A stretch of DNA of 64,000 bases. Source: Myrica gale (taxonomy: Eukaryota > Streptophyta > Magnoliopsida > Fagales > Myricaceae). Below are positions 54,660 through 64,000 of this stretch, piece by piece; within the stretch, counting starts at the first letter, position 1, and every line of letters begins with the position of its first letter. The stretch spans positions 23,571,001 through 23,635,000 of the forward strand of contig OZ005609.1 of NCBI GenBank assembly GCA_963930655.1. The letters run 5' to 3'. The notes beneath the pieces were generated by a model that did no database searches, was not told the origin of the DNA, and saw only the letters and a program-made list of their open reading frames with translations. Both the position numbers and the translations under genes were made by a program.

Positions 54660-57225
54660 TAGATATTAAACGGTGTCTGTAAGAGCATATGGACGGCTGC
54701 GATTGAAATCTTATGCTTTTGAATGTGGTAGAACATTTGGAGGACGTATTCACTGTAAACGTTTCTGGTAAACGTTGGAAAGGTTGTGCGGCATGCAAGA
54801 CAAATGTGCAATATTTGAACTTTAAGTTGGAGGGAAATTTTTGGATCAAAATAAAATTGAAATTATGTTCAGAAGAAACAAAAATTTAAGAGAACACAAA
54901 TCAGTGGGAAGATGACATCTGGGCTAGATGAATCATCAAGTCATCACAAAAGTTTATATGACATATTTTATAATTTTTTCGATTTAATTTTGGGTCCAGA
55001 TATTTTGTTCTGAGAGTACAGATCCATTATTGAAATCTTTTTAAAATATATAATTTTTTGTCGATATTGATGAATATTATTGTATATAGAGAGAGTATTG
55101 TATTCCACATAGGGTTGGTCTACGAAGTTTGAAATCAAAACTTTGGTAAGAGTTGCAGGGAGTCCAAATATGAAACATTCAAAACTATTGGGTCAACCAC
55201 AATAAATATTATTTTTTGGAGGCTCTAAGTCATGTTGATTTGGTTAAAAAATTTAGAATTTAAATCTAACTTTTTAAATTTATACTATTAACATTACTCT
55301 TACCTTTTTACATGCATCAATATAATTTAATAATTTTTTCATGCATACTAATAAAGTTCAAATATCATTTAAATATTCACATTATTCTTAAAATTAAGTA
55401 ATTTTCGTAAAACTCCATGATTTTATTTTTGTGAGGAACTTGTTTTTTTTATTCCTTTCTAAAGAATTGAATGTTACTTTAAAAAACTGTTGTTCTGGAG
55501 GGTAGTGCAGTCTGGTTTATTATAATATTTATTAAAAATATTTAATTTTCATAAAATTCCCTAATCTTTTATTATAATATTTATTAAAAATATTTTTTTT
55601 CACTTTTTCATCAACTTATAAAATATTTTTATTTTTTTATAAATAATAAATAATTCCACGCAGTCCAGTACCTAATTTTTTAAATAAAGTTAACAAATCA
55701 CTCGTTAATTTAAATACCCCTTGAAAATAACTCACATTGAATAAATGACGTGACACATAACATATAAAGTATAAGAATAAATAATAAATTAAATAAACAA
55801 ATTGTAAATTAAATAGTAATATTAAATCCCATCATTAGTTTTTTTGTCATCAAGGAATAGAGAAAAACGTCTTAGCTTTCGTCGCCGACTCGTCAGTATC
55901 CTTCTTTATGCTGGCCGACTAGCCGAGTGACATCTTTCGTCATAAATTCGGACGCATACTGATATGGGCCCTTATCGGTTGCCGAGCCAAACTAGTCGAT
56001 TGTCGGCCAGTCAACCATCTATGAAAGCCACTAGCCAGTACCAAGAAAACAAAAAATGCTAGCCACAATAATAAATTAATAATAATCTTTAATATACCAA
56101 AAATTTGCAAGAAGAAGAAGAAAAATAGATATAAGGGAATGAAACAGTAGATAGTTTAATTGGATTAAATAATTAATATCAGGAAATTATGTTGCTGCTT
56201 GTTCGTGCATTAGAAAATGTGAAACAACAGGAAAATTATATTTTACAGAGTGTCATGTTGCATACTCATTAATTATTGATTAGCTTAAATCTTTTATTGA
56301 TTGGATTAGAAATACGCAACTAAAAATTCGGTCCGATTTTATTCAGTTAATATATTGTACGCCCACAGATTTTAAATTTGACATAAAAGTTCAATTTTTC
56401 TAGCCTCCATTGTGACTAACTGAGATATGGTAGGGCTTGGAGGATTACAACTTCAAATAAACCACAAACATAGATGCATTGTACATTTTTTTCCCAACAA
56501 TTTGAAAAAAAAATATATTTGATTTTAACTTCAACTAAATCCGTTAAACAAGATTTTTTAGATAAAAGCGAGAATAAAATATAAAAATAAGGCTCTTGTG
56601 AATGGATTGACTTGGGATACTACCTGCTAGTGCTAGGTGGCAGACTCGCACATGTCCGAAACTTTTACATGCGCTCACAAACCCGTCATAATTCTCTCTT
56701 TATTTGATTAAAGATTTGTCTTAAACCTGCCACAAGACTAGTGTATATTTTGTTCTTTGCCTAACAAAATATAAAAATTAATAAAAACACTTAAAGTTTT
56801 ATTCAAGTAAATGGTCCGGCTATGTTCGTTTCTCAAAATTTTACATTTTTTTTTAATTTTAACATAATAAAAAATTATAATATAATTTTTCTCTTCTCAT
56901 CACATCATTATTTTTCACTGTAATAAATATTAAAAATCATCTATCTCTTCATTTTTTCACCAAATTCGATACACTAAAATTTCAACCTCTCCAAAATTTT
57001 AACATTCAAACACAACCAGAATATGTTTCCTCCAACAGTATTCTTAAATTTTTTATTCAAGTAAATGTAAAAAGAAATCCTATCAAATAAAAAATCTCTC
57101 CAAGTGAGCTTGCAGCATTGCCATACAAATTATTTAGTTACATATAAAATATATTTTTATTTTGTAATTGGCGGTGCTACTCAATTTGAAACTTCCAACT
57201 CACATGTGGCGTTGGAGCTAAAAAG
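54660..57225. other. Long AT-rich intergenic region
   Basis: No gene seen. A degraded MITE of the TATGTTCGTTTT family lies at about 56820-57025. A 24-bp direct repeat (TTATTATAATATTTATTAAA...) occurs at 55518 and 55568. A GC-richer patch at 55880-56040 repeats GGCCGACTAG- and GTCGGCCAG-like words without any frame. Confidence 0.45.
56820..57025. mobile_element. MITE, TATGTTCGTTTT family, copy 5 (degraded)
   Basis: The left end GGCTATGTTCGTTTCTC and an AT-rich body with CATCATTTTTCACTGTAATAA resemble the other copies. The right end is weak. Confidence 0.4.
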
Positions 57226-57229
57226 TTAA

Positions 57230-57839
57230 GGCTATGTTTGGTTTAGATATCAAAATAGTTTTTTGTATTTGTATTTTTTAAAATTAGTATAAATTCTCTT
57301 AGAATTGGTAAAAGTGTGTTAGAAGTTGGAATTTGTAAAAAATTAGGGGAAAATACATTTTTCACCCACAAACTACCATAGATTTTACACTTTACACCCT
57401 AAACAACCAATTTTGATACATTGCACCCTCTAACTACCAATTTTTTACACTTTGCACTCTAAACTACCTACTTTGACACATTGCACCTTCCAACTACTAA
57501 TATTAAACACTTTGCACCCTCCATTTGACAATAATACGCTTAATAAATTAATGAATTTACAACAATATCTTTAATATATGCAAAATGGGTCAAGGGTATT
57601 ATCGTCATTTTAGTCTGCAAATTTGATATAGGGTGCAAAGTGTCAAAAATTGGTAGTTAGAGGGTGCAATGTATCAAAATTGGTAGTTTAGGGTGTAAAG
57701 TATAAAACTTATGGTAATTTGAGGGTGAAAAATGTATTTTCCCCAAAAAATTATTAAGATTGGTACAAAATATTGGAATTGATAAAAAAAATGAGTGTGA
57801 GTATTTGAAAACGTTTTGAAATACTTTGCAAACATAGCC
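57230..57839. mobile_element. Harbinger-type MITE (TSD TAA), host of a nested MULE MITE
   Basis: Ends GGCTATGTTTGG and CAAACATAGCC, flanked by TAA on both sides (57227-57229 and 57840-57842). Its own sequence is about 200 bp once the nested element (57346-57744) and its duplication are taken out. AT-rich, non-coding. Confidence 0.8.
57346..57744. mobile_element. Mutator-like MITE, 9-bp TSD AAAAAATTA
   Basis: 399 bp, almost wholly inverted repeat: GGGGAAAATACATTTTTCACC at one end and its complement at the other. Inside are repeated TTTGCACCCT..AACTACCAAT words. The exact 9-bp duplication (57337-57345, 57745-57753) is the Mutator hallmark. It sits inside the MITE 57230-57839. Confidence 0.88.
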
Positions 57840-58149
57840 TAACTTTCCTAAAGTTACCAAAGCCATATACTGTTTTTGTTTACTAAAATTTTAATATAAT
57901 AAAATAATTTCTTATTTTAAAATATATAAAAAATTTATTCAAATCATATCTTATTATTATTATTTAGGGATAAATGACAAATTGGTCACTGTAATATACG
58001 GGAAAATCGTTTTAGTCCCTGTGATACGAAAACAATAAATTTAATCTCCATAATACTCATTTTGTTTCCCCGTTCTGTTAGTTCACTCCACATAACGCAT
58101 TCCACGTCAGCCTTGTTGCCAAGTCAGCTCCTTATCCAAGCTTTTTTCC

Positions 58150-58500
58150 CTGCGTGATATGGTGGCTAACTTATTGTCCGCTTTCTGCTGATGAATCTAC
58201 CTTGTGCCCCCTTTGTAACCTGGTTCCGGAGCTTGCTTCCCACCTTTTTCTGCATTGTCGTTTTGCCAAGGTTGCTCGGTGGGAGTCTGCCTTCCCTCTT
58301 CTTGTGGACCAGATGGGTGACATTTCTTTCCCGAAGTTCATTCGCCGCATTATTCTTGCCGATCAGTTTTTCCCTATCCACTTGAGTGATCTGGGAATTT
58401 GTGCTTAACGCTGCTATCGTTTTGGATAGTATATGGTTCAACTGTAATGCCAAGATTCATCGGGATGAGGTTGGTCTCCGGCTGACCTGTTGGCAATGAT
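58150..58500 (+). mobile_element. LINE fragment (RT zinc-binding region) inside MULE 1
   Basis: Reads STLCPLCNLVPELASHLFLH, then CRFAKVARWESAFPL, the zinc-binding motif of plant L1 elements, and further on NAAIVLDSIWFNCNAKIHRD. Truncated at both ends, with frame changes. Confidence 0.75.
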
Positions 58501-58744
58501 TGGTAGAAGCCAGAAAGTAAAAAACAAGGGAATTATAATGCCCTAATCCTCAGCACCTCAGCTTTTTCAAATGAGCAAATATTAAAAAGCAAGAAAATGG
58601 AAACAAGTGAAACATAGAGACATACGAAAACCAACAAAATACCCAGATCGCAAAAGCAAAATAAATATACACGTACATACGTGCGTGAGCATGAATAAAG
58701 TGTAAGAATAAACCGAAGCCAAAGGAAGGATATGAACAATTAGG

Positions 58745-58915
58745 TTACGTACAGAAGAGGGGGAGGAACATGAGGAAGAGCAACAACCCAGAATTACCCC
58801 TGAGGAGATCGTTGAAGGGATGGTAGAGGACGGTGACGGCGGAGACGATGGTGGTGAGTTCGAGCTGGGCGGCGACCGGACTCAAGGTCCACTTCCCCAC
58901 CTCTTCGTGCTAACA
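58745..58915 (-). pseudogene. Unidentified hydrophobic exon-like fragment in MULE 1
   Basis: On the minus strand reads KWTLSPVAAQLELTTIVSAV, then TVLYHPFNDLLRGNSGLLLF and LMFLPLF: two membrane-like segments with GC-rich codon use, unlike the AT-rich surroundings. I do not recognise the protein. Probably an exon captured by the element. Confidence 0.45.
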
Positions 58916-59049
58916 CCTACTTATCCGTGCATCTTCTCCATGGGAAAACAAGTGAAAGATTTTTTTTTCCCTCCCTGATTAGTTTATTTCCCTGTAAGAA
59001 ATGGAGCAGATGGTAGTTGCCTAAATGCAGGGGTAGAGGAAAACCTTGG

Positions 59050-59150
59050 TGCGTACGGGTGTTGACAAAAAGTCCAAGACGCTCTCCACAGGCGCTGTCG
59101 TCGGAATCGCAATTGGTTCAACAATGGTTTTCTTGCTCCTACTAGGACCT
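59050..59150 (+). pseudogene. Receptor-kinase-like membrane-segment fragment in MULE 1
   Basis: Reads VDKKSKTLSTGAVVGIAIGS then TMVFLLLLG, the kind of juxtamembrane and transmembrane sequence seen in plant receptor-like kinases. Only about 30 codons; no kinase motif follows. Confidence 0.45.
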
Positions 59151-59199
59151 CTTAGGACTGTATAAGGACTGTAGGATTAGGACCCTAACCTTTCTCCTT

Positions 59200-59682
59200 T
59201 TGCTGCACTCTTTGAAGACACGAGAGCTTTACGATACTTGGGTTCGTTTGAGAGAGGTGCAGGCCGATAAATCTTCTGGTACTTCATTGCTTGGCATGCT
59301 CATTGGCGCATTTTTTGGTTGTGTTAAAGTGAGCCAACATATTGGGAGCTTGAAAGAAGTAATTGAAAGGTGCTTCCCGCTTGATGTCTACACATACAAT
59401 ATGCTTTCGTGAAGACTAAGCATCTGGGAGATGGACCTTGCTTGTGAATTGTTCTATACGATGTCTCAGAAAGGGTATGAACCTAACCGGTGGACTTATG
59501 ACATCTTAGTCCATGGATTTTTTAAACGTGGGAGGAAAGCTGACGCAAAGAGACTTATGACCCCGTGGAACGAAGCGACGCAAAAGGAGTTCGAGGACTT
59601 ACGATTGCCTATGCCCTGGTACTCCATCTCTGACCCTTCCCAGCTTGACGCGGCAGTCATCAAGTACGCCAAGGAGGTCTGA
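59200..59682 (+). pseudogene. PPR-protein fragment joined to an unknown fragment, in MULE 1
   Basis: Two pentatricopeptide-like units are readable: around PLDVYTYNMLS (59380-59410) and MDLACELFYTMSQKGYEPNR then WTYDILVHGFFKRGRKADAK (59431-59550). PPR proteins bind organellar RNA. A stop at 59410-59412 separates the units. After about 59560 the sequence changes to WNEATQKEFEDLRLPMPWYS then ISDPSQLDAAVIKYAKEV, which is not PPR and which I cannot name. It is a captured, broken piece, not a working gene. Confidence 0.6.
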
Positions 59683-59708
59683 CGCTTCAGCAAGGATCCT
59701 GTGCTTGC

Positions 59709-60035
59709 TAGGGCTGAAAACCAGACCGGTCTTCTGGAATGCGGTCCGGTCTCGACCACTTAAGTGGTCCAGACCGGATTTATTTTTTAATTTTTTTAAA
59801 AAAAGCAATTCGCAGAAGGCACTGGCAGAGCACTTATGTAGTATATATTATATTTTTATGTTTTTTTTTTAAAAAAATTTGAAATGCGGTCCAGTCCAGA
59901 CCGCATTCTTAAAAATGCTAAACCGGACCGGATTATCCGGTTTATAAAATCTGGTCCAGACTGGAGCAGATTTAATTTTTGAAGACCACAAAATCGGTCC
60001 GTTTTTGTGGTCCGGTCCGGTTCTGATCACCCCTA
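59709..60035. mobile_element. hAT MITE nested in MULE 1, 8-bp TSD
   Basis: Starts TAGGGCTGAAAACCAGACCG and ends CCGGTTCTGATCACCCCTA, with flanks GTGCTTGC (59701-59708) and GTGCTTAC (60036-60043), 7 of 8 matching. The ends are rich in GGTCCGGTCCGG words; the core is T/A-rich. 327 bp. Confidence 0.88.
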
Positions 60036-60609
60036 GTGCTTACGGTGTCATTGTTGGCGGTATGTCATTGTTGCAGATGGTAAGCTCTTTTATTTTTATT
60101 TTTATTGCTGTGGGAGACGCCGTTGTTGCAGGTTGTAAGCTCTCACTATTGTTCTTCACGCAACACACCTTTCTACGAGGAGAAACTTTAAGGGCTGATG
60201 TGGAATCAGTTCCGTCAAATAAGCTAACGGAATGAGAAGGAAGGACGAACGACGAAACAAAAAGGTATTATAAGGATGAAATTTATGATTTTCTTATTAC
60301 ATGGACCAAAACGATTTTCTCGTATATAACATGAACCAATTTTACATTTATACCTAAAATTTATCAATCTTAATAGGCTTAATATACGCGCGTGTCCTTG
60401 GGGTTTAACGTTTTCTTAGAAATACCCCTAAGGTAATTTTTGTTGTCCCGCTACCCCTGAGGTATATCAATTTTCCCGTTTTATCCCTCCGCCAACATTC
60501 CGTCTATTTTTGGACGGAAATTGATGACGTGGACCAATCGACTACGTCACATCCAATTAAACTGCAACACGTGTCCTTAACTGCTGAGTGGACAAAATTC
60601 GTTTTCCAC

Positions 60610-60651
60610 CTATATATCCATGTCACTCTCTTTGGCATTTTTACCAAAATG
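60610..60651 (+). promoter_or_regulatory. TATA-like box and ATG inside the left MULE 2 arm
   Basis: CTATATATCC at about 60610-60619 lies 30 bp before an ATG at 60649-60651. The mirror arm has the same pair on the minus strand (about 61623-61634, then an ATG near 61594). Mutator terminal repeats are known to act as promoters; here this is inference from sequence. Confidence 0.45.
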
Positions 60652-61242
60652 CGCTTAAAATCAACAAAAATGAAAACAAATCCCCTGTCATCGGCCCGGT
60701 GGATGTTCCCGTGGGGCAAGCGCTTCAAGCTCCCTCCGGGACCCCTCCCCGTGCCGGTATTCGGTATCTGGATCCAGGTTGGAGATGACTTGAACCACAG
60801 GAACCTGACGGACCTCGCGAAGAAATTCGGAGACATATTCATGCTCCGAATGGGCCAGCGCAACCTCGTGACCGTGTCGTCGCCGGAGCTCGCCAAAGAG
60901 GTGTTGCACACTCAGAGAATGGAGTTCGGGTCGAGGACCCGTAACGTGGTGTTCGACATATTCACCGGGAAGGGTCAGGACATGGTGTTCATGGTTTACG
61001 GCGAGCATTGGAGGAAGATGCAGCAGATCATGACCGTCCCTTTCTTCACCAACAAGGTTGTCCAGCAGTACAGGTACGGGTGGGAAGACGAGGCGGCACG
61101 TATGGTCGAGGACGTGAGGAAGAACCCAGAGGCGTCGACCAAAGGGATGGTCATTAGGAAGCGGTTGCAGCTGATGATGTACAATAACATGTACAGGATT
61201 ATGTTCGACAGCTGTACTCCCAACCAATGCATCTCGGAGTGA
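60649..61242 (+). pseudogene. Chimeric frame: MULE arm plus CYP73A (cinnamate 4-hydroxylase) fragment
   Basis: Open for 197 codons. The first 20 or so ([20 protein letters not shown]) come from the MULE arm; from about 60715 it is cinnamate 4-hydroxylase, the ER P450 of the phenylpropanoid pathway. The C4H part has [93 protein letters not shown] and [16 protein letters not shown]. This covers roughly residues 30-185 of the usual 505. The N-terminal membrane anchor, oxygen-binding helix and haem-Cys region are absent, so it cannot be an active P450. The high GC and lack of stops suggest recent capture or constraint. It ends in a short non-homologous tail. Confidence 0.85.
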
Positions 61243-61314
61243 TTGGTATAGGTCTCGAGCAACAAGCTGTACATCTTGGAGCAACAGGCTGTACAAAAAT
61301 ATCTCCCGCCTTGA

Positions 61315-61550
61315 TGTAGGTCTCGAGCAATAGGCTGTACTTTTCGGTGTGGATGTTCTCGATGGCGATCTGGAAGCCGTAGAAGGCGCGAGCCTCAGAG
61401 ACCTGGACCTCCATGAACCTACCGGCGAGGTTCTCTAAAACGATGTCGTCCGAAGCTGCAAAGAAAGCCAGCACGTGACTAATAAAGTGTTTCTCGTCGG
61501 GAGTGAGTGCTTCACATTGACGAATGTCCTGGGAGAGGTCCACCTCCTCG
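61315..61550 (-). pseudogene. Ribonucleotide reductase small subunit (RNR2) fragment in MULE 2
   Basis: Minus strand: [60 protein letters not shown] and [13 protein letters not shown]. This is the conserved first helices of the R2 subunit, which holds the di-iron-tyrosyl radical site, about 75 of some 330 residues. The iron-ligand region EN..HTE lies in the fragment, but the rest of the fold is missing. The ATG supplied by the MULE arm is not in frame with it. It ends in the CTCGAGCAA repeats. Confidence 0.82.
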
Positions 61551-61862
61551 GCCGATGATGGGGTTCGTTTTCATTTTTGTTGATTTCAAGGGCATTTTGG
61601 TAAAATGTCAGGGAGAATGACGTGGATATATAGGTGGAAAAAGAATTTTGTCCACTCAACGGTGGACACGTGTTGTAGTTTAATTGGATGTGACGTGGTC
61701 AATTGGTTTACGTCATCAATTTCCGTCCAAAATAGACGGAATGTTGGCGGAAGGATAAAAGGGGAAAAATAGATATACCTCAGGGATAGCGAGACAATAA
61801 AAATTGCTCTAGGGGTATTTCTGAGAAAACGTTAAACCACGTAGGCACGCGCGTATATTTAC

Positions 61863-62008
61863 AATTATAACACTCAAACACACGTCAATCCGACGAGTAA
61901 CCCGACCCACCCGTCTTTTGTCCCATCTCTCTCCTTCTCCGAACGTTTGCAGAGCAGAGAGATTCCTCGCGGAGACGGACCGCAGGGACCACTAGGAGCG
62001 AAGGCACA
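61863..62008 (+). promoter_or_regulatory. Remaining upstream region and 5' leader of importin alpha
   Basis: Only about 146 bp lie between the MULE 2 tip and the importin-alpha ATG. The stretch has pyrimidine-rich CATCTCTCTCCTTCTCC at about 61923-61940, typical of plant leaders and core promoters. No TATA box stands out. Confidence 0.4.
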
Positions 62009-63901
62009 ATGTCTCTCAGGCCGAGCAACACGCGCACGGAGGTGCGGAAGAAGGCATACAAGACGGGGGTGGACGCGGACGAGGCTCGGAGGAGGAGGGA
62101 GGACAATCTGGTGGAGATCAGGAAGAATAAGCGCGAGGACAACCTCTTGAAGAAGCGGAGAGAGGGTCTCGTCGGCCTTAGCTCACAACCCTTGCAGCAA
62201 CTTGCTGATGCATCCCAAAACGCTGCCGCTTTGGAAAAGCGGGTAATGCTCTTGTTTCTTTTTTTATCTGTAGATTCTTATCTGAATCTTGATTTTGGGT
62301 AATGATTGACATTCTCGCGGGATTGTTTTATTTATTTTTGTTGTGAAAATTTGTTTTCTGCGAAATTTGTAGTAGAACTTTGTGATATTGGGTATTTGAT
62401 TATTGTTCTCCTCTTTTGTAACTTGTTTGGAATTTGGCTTGTGTTTGTTTGGTTGATTGGGAGAAGGTAAGGTATTAGAATTTTGAATCCGTTGGGTCTT
62501 GGGATTGTGGGTGTTTCGGATAGGCAAAAAATTAGAACTTGGTTTAGTTTTAGTTTGTTGTTTTCTTTGTTTGTTGCTGCGACGTGCTAGATGAAACATT
62601 TGCATTTTATTTTCCACTGCTTGTAACGAGTGGAGAAATTGAATTTCAAGTCTACTGCAAATGATACAACATAATGGACTTTAGTCTTTTATTGCGACCT
62701 TGTCTGTTGGAATTATCTGAAACCTTTGTTTGTTATTGAGAAAATGCGGGAAAGAAGATAATAAGTTTTGAATCTTATGTATTTTAATGTGTTGGATCTA
62801 AGAAAAAAACAGCCAAGATCGTATTCTTCAATTGTATTAATCTCCAGTACATATTATTAGAATCATGTTTGTGGATAGTTAGGTGTAGTGTCAGTTCCTG
62901 GGATTAGAATAATGTGTTGGATCTAATGTTTCACTGGTGCTATTTGATTTAATAATTAGCGCCTGACATTTTATTTTATCTTTTGGTGTTTCACTGTCCT
63001 TTGACAGCTGGAAAGTATTCCTGTGATGGTACAAGGAGTATGGTCTGATGATCCCGCTTCACAATTGGAAGCAACTACACAGTTTAGAAAGCTACTATCA
63101 ATAGGTATTGATGTTGTAACTTCCATATTCTTTCTAAAGGATATCCCTGGATTGTATTTGACTATTGATAGGTGTCTGTGTGTTGTTATGTAGAGCGCAG
63201 CCCTCCGATTGATGAGGTAATCAAAGCAGGGGTGGTTCCTCGGTTTGTGGAGTTCCTTGGTAGGCATGATCTGCCCCAACTGCAGGTAGGGACTCTATGT
63301 TCTAATTTTCTGTGCAAATGAAACTGTCATTTGGAAATGTCGATTTAATATGGGCCTGACTTTGCTTTTTTCTGTGCAGTTTGAAGCAGCATGGGCTTTG
63401 ACCAATGTTGCATCTGGAACTTCAGAGCATACAGGAGTTGTCATTGAACATGGCGCGGTTCCCATGTTTGTGCAACTTCTTAGCTCTGCCAGTGATGATG
63501 TCAGAGAGCAGGTTGGCTCACTTCAAAATTGCTGGAAGTCCTTTGCTTGACATTGCTGTTTATGCTTTTCTTGTATAATTGTCCTTGCTTCTGATTCTTG
63601 TTCTTTTACATTGGTTCTAGATTCTAAAATATTAATCTTTATTATCTTCGACCCACTATGTTTTGCTCATCGATGTGATCCTTTTACAATCTTCACATTC
63701 TTGTCTCTTGAACAGGCAGTATGGGCTTTAGGAAATGTTGCTGGTGATTCCCCAAGTTGTAGGGATCTTGTTCTTGGTCATGGTGCACTTGTGCCATTAC
63801 TATCTCAGTTAAATGAACACTCAAAATTGTCCATGTTGAGGAATGCTACATGGACTTTATCTAACTTCTGCCGTGGAAAGCCACCAACACCATTTGATCA
63901 G
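62009..63901 (+). CDS. Importin subunit alpha, exons 1-5 (continues beyond the window)
   Basis: Adaptor that binds nuclear localisation signals and, through its importin-beta-binding (IBB) domain, brings cargo to importin beta for passage through nuclear pores. Exons: 62009-62242, 63008-63104, 63194-63285, 63380-63511 and 63716-63901, all with GT/AG borders and agreeing phases; the donor at 63902 shows that more follows. Exon 1 is the IBB domain: [20 protein letters not shown], then [20 protein letters not shown] and KKRRE. Exons 2-5 are armadillo repeats, with [39 protein letters not shown] and [17 protein letters not shown]; the WALTN, WALGN and WTLSN triplets are the NLS-binding Trp-Asn ladder. 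About 248 of some 530 residues are in the window. No defect is visible. Its promoter is abutted by MULE 2. Confidence 0.96.
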
Positions 63902-64000
63902 GTAAAAGCTCATTTTTAGTGTTTACTACTCAGATCATGCTATTACATTCTATTAGATCTTCAATGTTGACTTGAATCCTTGTATAGATAGGCTGACAAA

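Larger units (their letters stand above)
57967..60354. mobile_element. Pack-MULE-like element 1, several gene fragments
   Basis: Long inverted arms of about 170 bp (57967-58135 and about 60185-60354) share GGGATAAATG, AATTGGT, ATATACG.GAAAATCGTTTT and GTCC.TGT. The flanks TATTATTTA and TAAAATTTA (9 bp, 7 matching) are a plausible old Mutator duplication. Inside are pieces that do not belong together: a LINE zinc-domain fragment (58150-58500), a hydrophobic exon-like piece (58745-58915, minus), a receptor-kinase-like membrane segment (59050-59150) and PPR-like repeats (59200-59540). A hAT MITE is nested at 59709-60035. No transposase. Confidence 0.72.
60372..61862. mobile_element. Pack-MULE 2 carrying CYP73A and RNR2 fragments
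   Basis: Inverted arms of about 330 bp (60372-60703 and 61537-61862), roughly 88 percent alike by eye. They share AATATACGCGCGTG at the tips, AACATTCCGTCTATTTT, CACATCCAATTAAACT and, at the inner edge, TCATCGGCC. Each arm contains a TATA-like CACCTATATATCCA followed about 30 bp later by AAAATGC. Between the arms lie only host gene fragments: cinnamate 4-hydroxylase (plus) and ribonucleotide reductase small subunit (minus), abutting near 61225-61315 in a patch of three short copies of CTCGAGCAA.A.GCTGTAC. No transposase. No 9-bp duplication was recognised. Confidence 0.85.

Noticed and set aside
60688-61296. 202-codon minus frame opposite the C4H fragment
   Set aside because: Mirror of the GC-rich C4H codons (His/Leu/Val-rich shadow); no homology of its own.
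1-64000. tRNA, rRNA or snRNA genes
   Set aside because: No cloverleaf with A/B boxes or rRNA core was noticed; tRNA-Met-like matches are primer sites next to LTRs. A tRNAscan run would settle this.

Overview
This is nuclear DNA of a eudicot plant. The evidence is intron-containing plant genes (importin alpha, an sn-glycerol-3-phosphate acyltransferase, an IGR-motif mitochondrial ribosomal protein), plant-type LINEs, Ty3 and Ty1 elements, TRIMs, Pack-MULEs and MITEs, and long AT-rich intergenic stretches. I cannot name the genus.

Layout. 1-3059: L1-type LINE, nearly complete at its 3' side. 3.6-16.5 kb: local family of Werner-exonuclease-like genes on the minus strand, with two decayed copies, one 3' fragment and one open copy (15917-16522). 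Between the last two lie a Ty1-copia remnant, a Ty3 element inserted into that copia element, and a GAGCTC-rich hAT-like element. 17.1-37.3 kb: a segmental-duplication patchwork built from two host genes. Gene C (small membrane protein, plus strand) is present twice, each copy disabled by its own 2-nt frameshift. Gene B (mS41-like, minus strand) is present as two broken copies and one intact three-exon copy (35184-37341). The copies carry insertions that are absent from their sister copy, so the sister shows the empty site: a 973-bp Harbinger-like element, a 2.3-kb LTR element, a 1.3-kb solo LTR and an 82-bp piece of plastid ndhK. 40.2-42.0 kb: two-exon GPAT gene. 42.1-53.4 kb: TRIMs, a CACTA element with nested MITEs, and a foldback MULE-like element with a GC-rich core. 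54.2-54.6 kb: small single-exon membrane-protein gene with a TATA box. 57.2-61.9 kb: nested MITEs, then two adjacent Pack-MULE-like elements. 62.0 kb to the end: importin alpha, exons 1-5, running off the window.

Most notable. (1) The LTR element at 21748-24026 carries the 5' part of a DRM3-like DNA-methyltransferase coding sequence, so a retrotransposon has taken up a piece of the RNA-directed DNA methylation pathway that silences retrotransposons. (2) The Pack-MULE at about 60372-61862 carries fragments of cinnamate 4-hydroxylase (CYP73A) and, in opposite orientation, ribonucleotide reductase small subunit. Each terminal repeat has a TATA-like box, one terminal-repeat ATG opens a 197-codon chimeric frame, and the element ends about 150 bp before the importin-alpha start codon. 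(3) A neighbouring MULE-like element carries at least four unrelated fragments. All identifications were made by eye from motifs; no database search was run.
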